Source: Prochlorococcus sp. AG-402-K16 (GTDB lineage Bacteria > Cyanobacteriota > Cyanobacteriia > PCC-6307 > Cyanobiaceae). From it: a stretch of 42,547 nucleotides of DNA. Positions 8,845 to 16,175 of the stretch are shown here, one piece after another. The notes under the pieces are model-generated. The model did no database searches and was not told the DNA's origin. It saw nothing but the letters and a program-made list of their open reading frames with translations. The stretch's first letter is position 1. The number at the start of each line of letters is the position of its first letter. Where the stretch lies: the NCBI GenBank assembly GCA_003216795.1, contig QCIH01000013.1:1-42547 (forward strand). Direction: 5' to 3'. The position numbers were made by a program, and so were the translations under genes.

Positions 8845-8876
8845 TAATCTAACCTTGGAATTAGTAAGCGTTCCAT

Positions 8877-9515
8877 TTAAAACAAACTCATTTGATCAGT
8901 TTCTTTTTTCTTTACATCTTCTACTAGCCAACCATCAGGGGACCAACTCATCATGATTGCAAATAATCCTCTTAATTCATCTGCATCTTTTGTTTGCTCT
9001 GTCCATTGCTCCTCATATCCATTAGGAACGATCACAGGCATGCGGTGATGTAAAGGTTTTATTAAATCATTTGGTTCAGTTGTTAAAACGCAGCAACTCT
9101 CAAGTTCTGCTCCATCTGGAGAAGTCCATTTACTCCAAATTCCTCCCAACCAAAAAGTCTCATAATTCGATTTTCGAACACGATATTTTTTTTCAAAAAA
9201 ACCGCTCGCAGGTATTAGGCACCTTTTATGTTTCCAACTTCCACTAAATAATTTTTTTTCTTCTACGGTTTCTGATCTTGCATTAAATGGTCTTGGTCTC
9301 TCTTTATCAAATGGGTCTCTGGCCCAAGGAGAAATAAAGCCCCATGTCATAAAAGTAGTTCTAATTATTCCTTCGTTTTTAATTACAAGAACAGGATCAT
9401 TAGGTCTTATTAGACTTTGAGTTTCATATTTAGAATCAAGTCCACTTGGATAGTCTTGTTTCAAAATCTTTGGCAACTTCTCAAATTTAGTTTTCAGCTC
9501 AAATCTTCCGCACAT
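8877..9515 (-). CDS. yedK: SRAP-domain protein (YedK/HMCES)
   Basis: The SRAP family crosslinks to abasic sites in single-stranded DNA through the N-terminal cysteine and shields them. Cys2 is present (MCGRFELKTKF) and becomes residue 1 after Met removal. The conserved NARSE block, the Glu in the SGFFEKK block and the His in LHHRMPVIVP are all visible. Length (212 aa) is normal. Role: DNA damage tolerance, useful in strong sunlight. Confidence 0.92.
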   Translation of the reverse strand: MCGRFELKTKFEKLPKILKQDYPSGLDSKYETQSLIRPNDPVLVIKNEGIIRTTFMTWGFISPWARDPFDKERPRPFNARSETVEEKKLFSGSWKHKRCLIPASGFFEKKYRVRKSNYETFWLGGIWSKWTSPDGAELESCCVLTTEPNDLIKPLHHRMPVIVPNGYEEQWTEQTKDADELRGLFAIMMSWSPDGWLVEDVKKKETDQMSLF

Positions 9516-9704
9516 TGATTTAAAAATATTTTTAAAACTGACTAAAAAAAACAGTAAATTTACCTTATTTTAGATCTACTTTCATTTTTCTCAAATAAAA
9601 AACAATTTTTTGATCATTGAAAGTTTTTTATCCAAATAATTAAAAGAAAATATAGATATTGAAAAGCTTCCTCAAATTTAATTTGAATGATTCAAAATTA
9701 AATT

Positions 9705-9851
9705 ATGACGGATCCCATTCTTTATTTATCTATGTTTTTGGGACTTGGAGGAGTTTATGTACTAATCTCTTCCTTCCATGATGATGACGATGGCGATGAT
9801 GATGGAGAAAAATTTATTTATAATATCGAACAAACTTATTTAGCAAGATAG
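9705..9851 (+). CDS. Small membrane protein with Asp-rich tail, 48 aa
   Basis: One helix (residues 4-23, PILYLSMFLGLGGVYVLISS) is followed by HDDDDGDDDGE, a strongly acidic stretch. No family recognised. The Asp cluster might bind divalent cations, which is speculation. Confidence 0.5.
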   Translation: MTDPILYLSMFLGLGGVYVLISSFHDDDDGDDDGEKFIYNIEQTYLAR

Positions 9852-10100
9852 TTGACTTGTTTATAAAGACACATTATCTTCAAGAAGTTTCTCGCAAAAA
9901 CAAGCTACTACTGAAAATAGTTATATAGGAGCAACGAAAATATTTTCTTTCTTTGCAAAATTTACTTGGTTATTATATTAATTTTTTAATTAGGTTGTTG
10001 GTCCTCTATCCGTATATGTTTGTGCCTTAAACCGTACATTTTTATTAGTCGATTAATAATCATCCCTAGTTAGAACTTAGTGGTAACGGAGATAAATTAA

Positions 10101-10286
10101 ATGCCTTCAACGCCAATAAAATCTTGTAATAAATATGTGTTGAGTTACAAAGATTCAACAAATAAGACACAAGAAGTTGGCTTCTACGCGCGAGATGCAT
10201 ACGATTGCCTAATGCTTGCGAAAGAATTCAACACTTACTTACATGACAATCCAGGATCTGTAATCAGAATCCAACAAAAATTTTGA
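10101..10286 (+). CDS. Small hypothetical protein, 61 aa
   Basis: A small basic protein (MPSTPIKSCNKYVLSYKDS..., ending VIRIQQKF) with apparent beta-alpha character. It ends 11 bp before the next small gene, so both probably form one transcript. Function unknown. Confidence 0.7.
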   Translation: MPSTPIKSCNKYVLSYKDSTNKTQEVGFYARDAYDCLMLAKEFNTYLHDNPGSVIRIQQKF

Positions 10287-10297
10287 GGAAATTAATT

Positions 10298-10462
10298 ATG
10301 AATTTAAAAAGATCACCATTCGCAATTCAAGATAAAAATGTAAAAGATCTTGATAATGCAAAAGATTATCCAACAATTACAGATTTAATGAAAGAACAGA
10401 AAGTTCCACAAGATTACGCAAATACAGTTCACCATCGTAGAGATTTAGACTCTCTCGGTTAG
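10298..10462 (+). CDS. Small hypothetical protein, 54 aa
   Basis: A charged soluble protein (MNLKRSPFAIQDKNVKDLDN...) ending HHRRDLDSLG. A GAGGAA sequence sits upstream of the ATG. Probably co-transcribed with the 61-aa gene before it. Confidence 0.55.
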   Translation: MNLKRSPFAIQDKNVKDLDNAKDYPTITDLMKEQKVPQDYANTVHHRRDLDSLG

Positions 10463-10530
10463 TTTACGAGAATGGCTATTTACTAATTTTTAAAAATTAA
10501 AGATCTTGATTAATGCGATCTACGATTCAT

Positions 10531-10698
10531 TCATAAAATAATATTTTCTTCCTCAAGTTTCTTTTTAAGCTCTATGGGCATATATGCAATATCTTTTTTA
10601 ATTGCATTAATGGCATCTCTATATTTTTCGGGTTCAGCTAAAAGCATTTTTATTAAATTGTATTGACTTTCAATTTCTTCAGAAGAAAATTTTCCCAT
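10531..10698 (-). CDS. Small helical hypothetical protein, 55 aa
   Basis: The peptide MGKFSSEEIESQYNLIKMLL... is charged and wholly helical in appearance, without a membrane segment. Function unknown. Confidence 0.55.
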   Translation of the reverse strand: MGKFSSEEIESQYNLIKMLLAEPEKYRDAINAIKKDIAYMPIELKKKLEEENIIL

Positions 10699-10757
10699 AA
10701 AAATATGTACTACCCTTCTATATTAAAACAAAAGTCAAACACTAAAAAGATTATTTA

Positions 10758-11069
10758 TTAGTTAGAGGCTGCTGCAATTTCATTATGGACGGAGAGAAAT
10801 TCTTTATCCGTTAGAACTGGTGTAACTTCAATTTCTACGCCAAAATTATCGACCCAGATACTACTCCATTTCCAAATATTCTGATGGTTTGAAGATTCAA
10901 CTATTGCCCAACCATTAGCTCCTTCAGGATTTACTACTCGATTAAGAACTTTAAACCCATCAAATTCATCACCTTCGCATCCTCCTTCCACAAAACCCGC
11001 AAAAGCTTCAGCCCCTTGCATATGACTTTCTTGATCTGGAAATTGCCAGTGTACGATGTAAGTTTGCAT
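10758..11069 (-). CDS. DUF3303 family protein, 103 aa
   Basis: Third DUF3303 member of the window: MQTYIVHWQFPDQESHMQGAEAFAGFVEGG..., then GANGWAIVE and WKWSSIWVDNFGVEIEVTPVLTD. Same order of motifs as at 6298. Unknown function; the fold is probably a ferredoxin-like dimer. Confidence 0.82.
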   Translation of the reverse strand: MQTYIVHWQFPDQESHMQGAEAFAGFVEGGCEGDEFDGFKVLNRVVNPEGANGWAIVESSNHQNIWKWSSIWVDNFGVEIEVTPVLTDKEFLSVHNEIAAASN

Positions 11070-11189
11070 GAATAAAATTATTTTTTTAATTATTAATTAT
11101 CAAATTTAAAAATTAAATAAAAAATCTTTAAACACTAATTAAAAACTTATTAACCTAAGGGCAAGAAAACAAAAAAAGACTCTTACGAG

Positions 11190-11251
11190 CCTAGGTGATG
11201 GGGACTCCTATAATGACAAATTAAACAGAAACAAACAACCCCATCAATAGG
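11190..11251 (+). ncRNA. Long stem-loop, candidate small RNA
   Basis: CCTAGGTGATGGGG (11190-11203) pairs with CCCCATCAATAGG (11239-11251), giving a stem of about 12 pairs around a 35-nt loop that contains AAACAGAAACAAACA. A stem with an unpaired AAACA-rich loop recalls the cyanobacterial Yfr2 family, but I cannot confirm the identity. The strand is inferred from the terminator at 11335. No ORF covers it. Confidence 0.5.
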
Positions 11252-11295
11252 TAATTTTAAATACTTACAAACACCATATGTAGTGCTAAGATTTT

Positions 11296-11330
11296 AAAAA
11301 GGCTGGGTGATGGGGATTATCCCGCTTTTT
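11296..11330 (+). ncRNA. Second stem-loop of the RNA region
   Basis: AAAAAGGCTGGG and CCCGCTTTTT form a bulged hairpin. It contains GGTGATGGGGA, also present in the first stem (11195-11205). The repeated element suggests two related small RNAs or one RNA with two domains. Confidence 0.4.
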
Positions 11331-11334
11331 GATT

Positions 11335-11358
11335 GGGGCGAAGCTAACGCCCTTTTTT
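11335..11358 (+). terminator. Rho-independent terminator of the RNA region
   Basis: GGGCG (11336-11340), a 7-nt loop, CGCCC (11348-11352) and six T. It ends at the base before the ATG at 11359, so it terminates what lies upstream or attenuates the next gene. Confidence 0.7.
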
Positions 11359-11505
11359 ATGGAAAAATTTACTTTAATCAACAAAGCCAGATCGTGGATT
11401 AAAGTATTTGAACCTTTTGAAGATAGTTCTAAGAACTTTGCTATGATTAATGCAATTTTAATCTCTATGGTTGCGTTTTTAAGCGATCAAGTAAGCCAGT
11501 TATGA
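11359..11505 (+). CDS. Small membrane protein, 48 aa
   Basis: A basic N-terminus (MEKFTLINKARSWIKVF) precedes one hydrophobic stretch (FAMINAILISMVAFL). Its TGA overlaps the next ATG by 4 bp (ATGA). The ATG sits directly behind a terminator's T run, so translation is likely to depend on read-through or an internal start. Function unknown. Confidence 0.5.
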   Translation: MEKFTLINKARSWIKVFEPFEDSSKNFAMINAILISMVAFLSDQVSQL

Positions 11506-11573
11506 AAGGCTCTAGGGTTGAATCTATCGAAGAAGCGAGAAACGAATATAAAAAACTTTTAGAGGAAGGGTAG
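11502..11573 (+). CDS. Micro-ORF coupled by ATGA overlap, 23 aa
   Basis: The peptide MKGSRVESIEEARNEYKKLL is helical and charged. Its start overlaps the stop of the 48-aa gene by 4 bp, a typical coupled arrangement, which is the main support. Confidence 0.35.
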   Translation: MKGSRVESIEEARNEYKKLLEEG

Positions 11574-11691
11574 GGAAAAAACTTATAGATTCAATAGTTT
11601 TTTTTTAAAAAACGGTGAATAGGTACTTTACCTAAAATTTGACATTATTAAAAATTAATTGCTAAATAAGCTTCAGAATTGAAGATTGGAC

Positions 11692-11859
11692 ATGAAAAAT
11701 GACATTTATTCAAATATTAAAGATTCAGATGCTTTGGAAAGTTTTTTTGACTGTATAACTTCATGTAGCATCAATAGTGAGGGAGTAGATTGCACAACAG
11801 CATGTTATGTAAAACATTTAGAACCAAACAATATCGATTATCCTTTAAAATTTTCATAA
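11692..11859 (+). CDS. Small cysteine-containing protein, 55 aa
   Basis: Contains four Cys in two pairs, CITSC (residues 21-25) and CTTAC (34-38), spaced like a disulfide hairpin or metal site. No membrane helix. Function unknown. Confidence 0.55.
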   Translation: MKNDIYSNIKDSDALESFFDCITSCSINSEGVDCTTACYVKHLEPNNIDYPLKFS

Positions 11860-11892
11860 GCAAAGCTTATTGATAGTTGTTATATTTCATTA

Positions 11893-12006
11893 ATGTTATT
11901 CCCTCCTCCTCAAGTTATTTTTGGCCTATTGCTTTTATCTATAGCAGTAGTTCTCATCTGGGATATTAGATACAATCCTTTTGGAGAAGACGAAGACGGA
12001 ATTTAA
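11893..12006 (+). CDS. Small single-helix membrane protein, 37 aa
   Basis: The sequence begins MLFPPPQVIFGLLLLSIAVV and ends RYNPFGEDEDGI. One helix and an acidic tail give the layout of a low-molecular-weight thylakoid protein. No known subunit recognised. Confidence 0.55.
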   Translation: MLFPPPQVIFGLLLLSIAVVLIWDIRYNPFGEDEDGI

Positions 12007-12009
12007 TCT

Positions 12010-12126
12010 TCAACTAGGAAGCTGATTTGTAGGTGGTGCGTGAAATTTTCGTTTCTTTCTTTTGAGTCTTTTGTAAGCAACTAAAGAGCCTAATAATAAC
12101 AATGTAATAGCTATTGAGTTAACCAT
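12010..12126 (-). CDS. Small single-helix membrane protein, 38 aa
   Basis: MVNSIAITLLLLGSLVAY is followed by a strongly basic stretch (KRLKRKKRK). Convergent with the gene at 11893, 3 bp apart. Function unknown. Confidence 0.5.
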   Translation of the reverse strand: MVNSIAITLLLLGSLVAYKRLKRKKRKFHAPPTNQLPS

Positions 12127-12304
12127 ACCGAATAGTTTTATACATATAAAAACAAATATGTTCTAAATATCAATAACTAAAATTAGTTTTTCAAAAAGTT
12201 ATTAATTATGTACTAATTTTTAATATTTAGCTTTTTCATTAGGTACCTAAAATAACCAAGAGAAAATACTTATCTGACCAAAAGTAATTGCTCTTCAATA
12301 AGAA

Positions 12305-12409
12305 TCATTTTTTCTTATTCCTCATTTGATATTGCAGAACAGCTTTTAGATGTTGTACTTCTTTTTCTAAAGTCTCAATTCTTTTTTCTAGTTCTTCATT
12401 AGTAGCCAT
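12305..12409 (-). CDS. Coiled-coil micro-protein, 34 aa
   Basis: MATNEELEKRIETLEKEVQH has a heptad pattern and looks like a short coiled coil. The tail is KKK. Function unknown. Confidence 0.45.
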   Translation of the reverse strand: MATNEELEKRIETLEKEVQHLKAVLQYQMRNKKK

Positions 12410-12503
12410 ATTTTTAAAAGATAAATTCCTTAATATTTATACTATTAAAAAAGCGACTTGTTACTCATGGTAAATATCTAATAAGTAATAGAACCTATTG
12501 ATG

Positions 12504-12531
12504 TGCATAATCTCTCTAGATAAATTATGCA
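12504..12531. promoter_or_regulatory. 8-bp inverted repeat upstream of small-gene operon
   Basis: TGCATAAT (12504-12511) and ATTATGCA (12524-12531) form a perfect inverted repeat with 12-nt spacing, ending 24 bp before the ATG at 12555. It could be an operator or a 5'-UTR hairpin. Confidence 0.4.
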
Positions 12532-12554
12532 GAGTATAAATTTAGGGGTAATTT

Positions 12555-12698
12555 ATGAGTGGAGATTATGAGACACTAGAAATAAATCAACCTAAAATTA
12601 AATATTTTCAGAAAAGATCCGAAAATAATACAGAATGGTTAGATGAATTAATCAACCAAATTGAAGATATGAAAAACAATATATCCAAATCTGCTTAA
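12555..12698 (+). CDS. Small hypothetical protein, 47 aa
   Basis: A charged soluble peptide (MSGDYETLEINQPKIKYFQK...). Its TAA shares one base with the ATG of the broken gene at 12698. First gene of an apparent operon reaching 13526. Confidence 0.5.
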   Translation: MSGDYETLEINQPKIKYFQKRSENNTEWLDELINQIEDMKNNISKSA

Positions 12699-12814
12699 TG
12701 ACAGAAAAAGAGTTGAAGTAATTAGAGAAATTTGCAAAAGAAAATGGATACAATGACGAGCTAAAAGATATATATTTAAGGGAAGTTATTGACAGAAATA
12801 AAGAATACGAATGA
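12698..12814 (+). pseudogene. Small gene interrupted by in-frame TAA
   Basis: The ATG at 12698 overlaps the previous stop and reads MTEKELK, then TAA (12719-12721). The same frame continues for 30 sense codons (LEKFAKENGYNDELKDIYLR...) to a TGA that overlaps the next ATG at 12811. Intact overlaps at both ends suggest a once-functional 38-codon gene with a nonsense mutation, a sequencing error, or recoding. Confidence 0.5.
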
Positions 12815-13041
12815 GATCAAATTTTCAACCAAATATTCGATTAGCTACAAACATTTTTTTAGTTATTGGTACTTTTGCTATTGCTTTAAAAATTGCTCCA
12901 ATAGCAATGTTATATCAGGAAAAAAATTTATGTATTAAATATTTAAAACATCAAATAGATAGAGACAAACTTATCAAAAAACTAAAAATAGTTAAACAAG
13001 CAAATCCATCTAGTATTTGTGACTCTATCCTTAAAAGTTAA
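12811..13041 (+). CDS. Small membrane-anchored protein, 76 aa
   Basis: One N-terminal hydrophobic segment (residues 10-34, RLATNIFLVIGTFAIALKIA) is followed by a basic soluble part with two Cys (CIKYL, SSICDS). Starts in an ATGA overlap with the broken gene. Unknown function. Confidence 0.65.
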   Translation: MRSNFQPNIRLATNIFLVIGTFAIALKIAPIAMLYQEKNLCIKYLKHQIDRDKLIKKLKIVKQANPSSICDSILKS

Positions 13042-13043
13042 AA

Positions 13044-13265
13044 ATGCGTATTATTCTTAGAAATTTTAAATTTTTTATTTTTTTATTTCTCTTATCTCTA
13101 AATTTCAATAATTATTCTCTTTCACATATGAGAGGTACATTTCTTTCTGAGGAGGAAGCTGAAAAAAGGGCTTTAGAACTTGGTTGCGAAGGAATACATA
13201 AGAACCAGGATAAATGGATGCCATGCAAAAACGAGAAAGAATTACATATTTATTTGAGGAAATAG
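13044..13265 (+). CDS. Exported DUF3721-like protein, 73 aa
   Basis: A basic start and hydrophobic core (residues 3-25) form a signal peptide. The mature part, GTFLSEEEAEKRALELGCEG then WMPC, matches the DUF3721 pattern (T..EAE..A...GC.G.H...W.PC) of marine cyanobacteria. Two Cys may pair. Likely exported; role unknown. Confidence 0.72.
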   Translation: MRIILRNFKFFIFLFLLSLNFNNYSLSHMRGTFLSEEEAEKRALELGCEGIHKNQDKWMPCKNEKELHIYLRK

Positions 13266-13526
13266 ATGGAAAGATTAAAAACCAATAAAAGAAAAATTCA
13301 CAGAAAAATAACCGCAATTTCAGCAATCCCCTTACTAATTACTATTGTATCTGGGACTATTTATAGTATTCTTCAACCATTAGGAGTAGATGCTTTTTGG
13401 TTAATAAAATGGCATACGGGTAATTTTGGCATTATTAATTTACAACCTTTTTACTCTATATTTCTTGGTATAGCTTCAATAATCTCAATAATATCTGGCG
13501 TTAAACTATTACAAAAAGAATCTTAG
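13266..13526 (+). CDS. Small two-to-three-helix membrane protein (PepSY-TM-like), 86 aa
   Basis: RKIHRKITAISAIPLLITIVSG resembles the first helix of PepSY-associated membrane proteins. A second hydrophobic stretch occupies residues 57-80. It directly abuts the stop of the exported gene before it, so the two are probably coupled. Family assignment by eye. Confidence 0.65.
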   Translation: MERLKTNKRKIHRKITAISAIPLLITIVSGTIYSILQPLGVDAFWLIKWHTGNFGIINLQPFYSIFLGIASIISIISGVKLLQKES

Positions 13527-13554
13527 ATATATTCTAACCCAAGCCAAAATCTAA

Positions 13555-13752
13555 CTAATTAATACTATTTGCGCCACCACTTACTAAGAAAATTATCGCT
13601 CCTAATGCCATTGTTGCTACACCCATATAAGGATATTTCTTAATTCTTGATTTAGTAATTGGAAGCCATGAAAGGTATCTATCAGATTTATTTAATTCAT
13701 TTTTTTGTCTAGGTGGCAATCCTAATTCTTCTCTTCTTTTAGCTTCGCCCAT
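13555..13752 (-). CDS. DUF2839 family protein, 65 aa
   Basis: The N-terminus MGEAKRREELGLPPRQ is diagnostic of this cyanobacterial family. One C-terminal membrane helix (residues about 42-58). Function unknown. Paralog at 15958. Confidence 0.85.
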   Translation of the reverse strand: MGEAKRREELGLPPRQKNELNKSDRYLSWLPITKSRIKKYPYMGVATMALGAIIFLVSGGANSIN

Positions 13753-13858
13753 AATCTTAAATTTGTTTATGTATCAATATTAAAAATTATGTTCCACACC
13801 TGCGAGTTAACTTTATTAAAAACAGAGGTCATTTATAAATAAACAAATTATTTAAAAT

Positions 13859-13978
13859 TTATTTAGCCTTCTTTAAATATAGATTCTTTGTATTTGCCTG
13901 ATCTGATGTAAATAACAAAATTAAGATAGTTCCAACTAGAAATGAAAAAATCATTGTCAAACCAACAACTTCAACCAT
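13859..13978 (-). CDS. Small single-helix membrane protein, 39 aa
   Basis: MVEVVGLTMIFSFLVGTILI opens a single helix and the tail is basic (NLYLKKAK). Location upstream of DUF2839 is compatible with co-transcription, though about 100 bp separate them. Confidence 0.5.
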   Translation of the reverse strand: MVEVVGLTMIFSFLVGTILILLFTSDQANTKNLYLKKAK

Positions 13979-14160
13979 TTCACTAGGCAGATAATTTAGA
14001 AACATTAATGAATAGATCTCTTATCTTAAACTTAGCAATTGTATTTTTTATGTAAAGTAAGTATTACTCATCAAATTTTAAAAAGAACTTTCTGAGACTT
14101 TTTAATCTTTATTTATTTTTATTTGCGGGATAAATCTACTTCTGGCCGATCACAATTTTC

Positions 14161-14451
14161 TTACTTAGCTATTCCTACTTTCTTAAGCAATTTCAGGTAA
14201 GGCAAGGCCCAATTACCAAAGGTAAAAGAGATTGTCGTATTTTTTGTTGTTGGTAATAATGTTTTAGAACGTGTAGAGGCTAATTTAGAAAATATCTTAA
14301 TAGTCTCTGCTTCTAGATTATCCATATACAATTTTTTTTGAACACCTCGATCTTTCTTTTGGGGCAAATAATTTTCTATAAACCATAAAACTTGATCTAA
14401 ATTTGATTTATTGGGTGAGGTTTTAATTTGTTTATTTTTCTTTTTAAACAT
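14161..14451 (-). CDS. Hypothetical protein, 96 aa
   Basis: A basic soluble protein (MFKKKNKQIKTSPNKSNLDQ...), possibly nucleic-acid binding judging only from charge. No family recognised. Confidence 0.6.
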   Translation of the reverse strand: MFKKKNKQIKTSPNKSNLDQVLWFIENYLPQKKDRGVQKKLYMDNLEAETIKIFSKLASTRSKTLLPTTKNTTISFTFGNWALPYLKLLKKVGIAK

Positions 14452-14590
14452 ATTTATTTACTTCTTAATTACTGAATTAAATTTGCCATTTACATAATTT
14501 AAATCAATAGTAAAAGCATCAAAATTATGATCTTTTTAACAATAGATAATCGAAAAAATAAATTAATAATTACGTTGTTTTTATAAAAAT

Positions 14591-14617
14591 AAAAAAAGAG
14601 GGATAAAATCCCCCTTT
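14591..14617 (-). terminator. Rho-independent terminator
   Basis: Read on the minus strand, AAAGGGGGA and TCCCTCTTT form the stem with one mismatch and are followed by a T run. It ends the 56-aa gene at 14641. Confidence 0.7.
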
Positions 14618-14640
14618 ATAGATCAGTTTCAAAAAAGAAT

Positions 14641-14811
14641 TTAATTTTTTGAGTCTTTCATTTTCATTTCTTTTTGTGTTTTCCTGATTCTTTCTTCAAA
14701 GACGGATCTTCTGTATGGAGTAACTTCTCCACTTTTAGTTGCCAAAAGTTGGGCTTCATATAGCCTATTGGCTCTTTTGATTTTTTCTCTTATTTGTAAG
14801 AGGTTATTCAT
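14641..14811 (-). CDS. Small basic peptide under candidate glutamine riboswitch, 56 aa
   Basis: The highly charged helical protein starts MNNLLQIREKIKRANRLYEA and contains VTPYRRSVFEERI. No membrane segment. It is a single-gene unit: a riboswitch-like leader (14834-14887) upstream and a terminator directly after the stop. This layout matches the short ORFs behind Downstream-peptide/glnA motifs. A role in nitrogen regulation, as for the PII-binding small proteins of cyanobacteria, is inference. Confidence 0.75.
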   Translation of the reverse strand: MNNLLQIREKIKRANRLYEAQLLATKSGEVTPYRRSVFEERIRKTQKEMKMKDSKN

Positions 14812-14833
14812 GGTCTTTTGCAGTTAATGAGAA

Positions 14834-14887
14834 TCCCGTTCCCTACTCCCATATCATGCGTCCAGAGATATAAACTTGGATGAACGT
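14834..14887 (-). promoter_or_regulatory. Candidate glutamine riboswitch (glnA / Downstream-peptide type)
   Basis: On the minus strand ACGTTCATCC is followed by a small hairpin (TCCA/TGGA), then GGACG and a closing GGGAACGGGA. CGTTC (14882-14886) pairs with GAACG (14837-14841), forming P1. The invariant-looking GTTCATC, ACG and GGAACG blocks are what I remember of the glnA/Downstream-peptide aptamers. The aptamer ends 23 nt before the ATG. The leader at 37734 shares the same blocks. Confidence 0.62.
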
Positions 14888-14999
14888 TAATGAACGATAA
14901 CATCTTCAAAAAAATTCCGCGAGAGTAATTTTTACTAATTTTTCTCAAAAAAATAAACATTGCATAAATAGAATAAATAAGCTTTTAAGAATAAGTAAA

Positions 15000-15275
15000 T
15001 TAAGATAAAAAAATTGTTTGTGACCCATCATTATTATCCTGAATCATTATTTTTTTATTTGGGAAAATATCTGATAATATTCTTTTCAAATTTGAATTAT
15101 CTGAAGAAATTATATTACTCATATTTTTTGAATTAATTTTCCAATTTTCATCTACAAAAAGTTCTTTATCATCACCTTTTTTATTCTCCAGTGATGTCTT
15201 ATTTAGAATCTTAAGTAACAGTTCTGAATCATAATCTTTAAATTCTTCAGAGCTCTCTTTTAAATTTTCAATCAT
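15000..15275 (-). CDS. Acidic hypothetical protein, 91 aa
   Basis: A soluble acidic protein (MIENLKESSEEFKDYDSELL...) with Asn/Ser-rich middle and GSQTIFLS end. No family recognised; alone in its transcription unit. Confidence 0.55.
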   Translation of the reverse strand: MIENLKESSEEFKDYDSELLLKILNKTSLENKKGDDKELFVDENWKINSKNMSNIISSDNSNLKRILSDIFPNKKIMIQDNNDGSQTIFLS

Positions 15276-15500
15276 TATTTAGATATCTAATGTTTCTAAA
15301 TCTTGCATGAGAAATTTGAAGAATACAAGGTATTAATTACCTAAAAATTTCTCTCAAGATAAAAAATCCGGGTTCTATTATAATAATTTTCTTTAGAAAA
15401 TTTAATTCCAAATTAACCAACGAATGATATTTAAAAAGATTAATTAATCATTTACACCATTTTTTTACTTGTTAAGTTGCAATTAAGGGATTCAGAAAAG

Positions 15501-15632
15501 ATGCCAAGAGTAATTAACAAAAAAATTAGACTTTTAAGATGGTTAAACTCAGGCATGATCCTACCATTTATTATTATGGCTGCATCCTCATCAATCATTC
15601 TTTATGGTGTTTTATTTATACTAATAAAATAG
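15501..15632 (+). CDS. Small membrane protein, 43 aa
   Basis: Basic start (MPRVINKKIRLLRWLNSG), then one long helix (MILPFIIMAASSSIILYGVL) and Lys end. Unknown role. Confidence 0.55.
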   Translation: MPRVINKKIRLLRWLNSGMILPFIIMAASSSIILYGVLFILIK

Positions 15633-15641
15633 TTTTCTAAC

Positions 15642-15776
15642 TTAAGCAGCTAAGTTTTCCTCAGATTTAGACATTATTATTGCAGCTTTTTTTAATAAAC
15701 TAACTACTTCTTTTCTGCCAACTGCATTATCAGCTTGACGCATTATTTCAGCATATTTTTTATTTATTTTTTTCAT
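15642..15776 (-). CDS. Small KKYA...GRKE protein, 44 aa
   Basis: The peptide begins MKKINKKYAEIMRQADNAVG and continues RKEVVSLLKKA. It is clearly paralogous to the 45-aa protein at 38430 (KKYA..., QA, GRKE, SL.K.A). Basic, helical, soluble. Function unknown, but the conserved pair argues it is real. Confidence 0.65.
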   Translation of the reverse strand: MKKINKKYAEIMRQADNAVGRKEVVSLLKKAAIIMSKSEENLAA

Positions 15777-15789
15777 AAATAGTTTTAAT

Positions 15790-15864
15790 TTAATCTAAAA
15801 TTACAGCACCTAAAGATGGTGTCAATCGTAAATAATTATCATCTATTATTTTTTCATCATTCAT
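15790..15864 (-). CDS. Micro-ORF, 24 aa
   Basis: MNDEKIIDDNYLRLTPSLGA followed by VILD. Only composition and position (13 bp upstream of the 44-aa gene, same strand) support it. Confidence 0.3.
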   Translation of the reverse strand: MNDEKIIDDNYLRLTPSLGAVILD

Positions 15865-15957
15865 TACACATTTATTTTTAATAATTTAATATCTTTAAAA
15901 GTTTTTTAAACAATGGTTACAAAGATTCATCAATATCAAAATTCACAATCCTCATAA

Positions 15958-16173
15958 TTAAGCAATATTAAAGGATTTGAAAACATAAAATAAACCTCCT
16001 ATTAGGATAACTATGGCAGCTCCATAAAAAAGAAAAGGGATAATTGGATATTTATATAGTGTAGACCTAACTTTTTGCTGTATGGCTTTTTTATCTAGTT
16101 GGGGCAACTTTATGTCTTCATTTTTTTCTCTAGGCGGAATACCTAAATTTTTTCTTCTCTTTGCCTCGCCCAT
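15958..16173 (-). CDS. DUF2839 family protein, 71 aa
   Basis: The ATG at 16173 is chosen over the one at 16200 because it begins the family signature MGEAKRRKNLGIPPRE and lies 2 bp after the stop of the upstream gene. A C-terminal helix (IIPFLFYGAAIVILIGGLFY) is present. Paralog of 13555. Function unknown. Confidence 0.85.
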   Translation of the reverse strand: MGEAKRRKNLGIPPREKNEDIKLPQLDKKAIQQKVRSTLYKYPIIPFLFYGAAIVILIGGLFYVFKSFNIA

Positions 16174-16175
16174 TA

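Noticed and set aside
13105..13326. Minus-strand 73-codon ORF
   Set aside because: It overlaps the DUF3721-like and PepSY-like genes on the plus strand and has no recognisable features.
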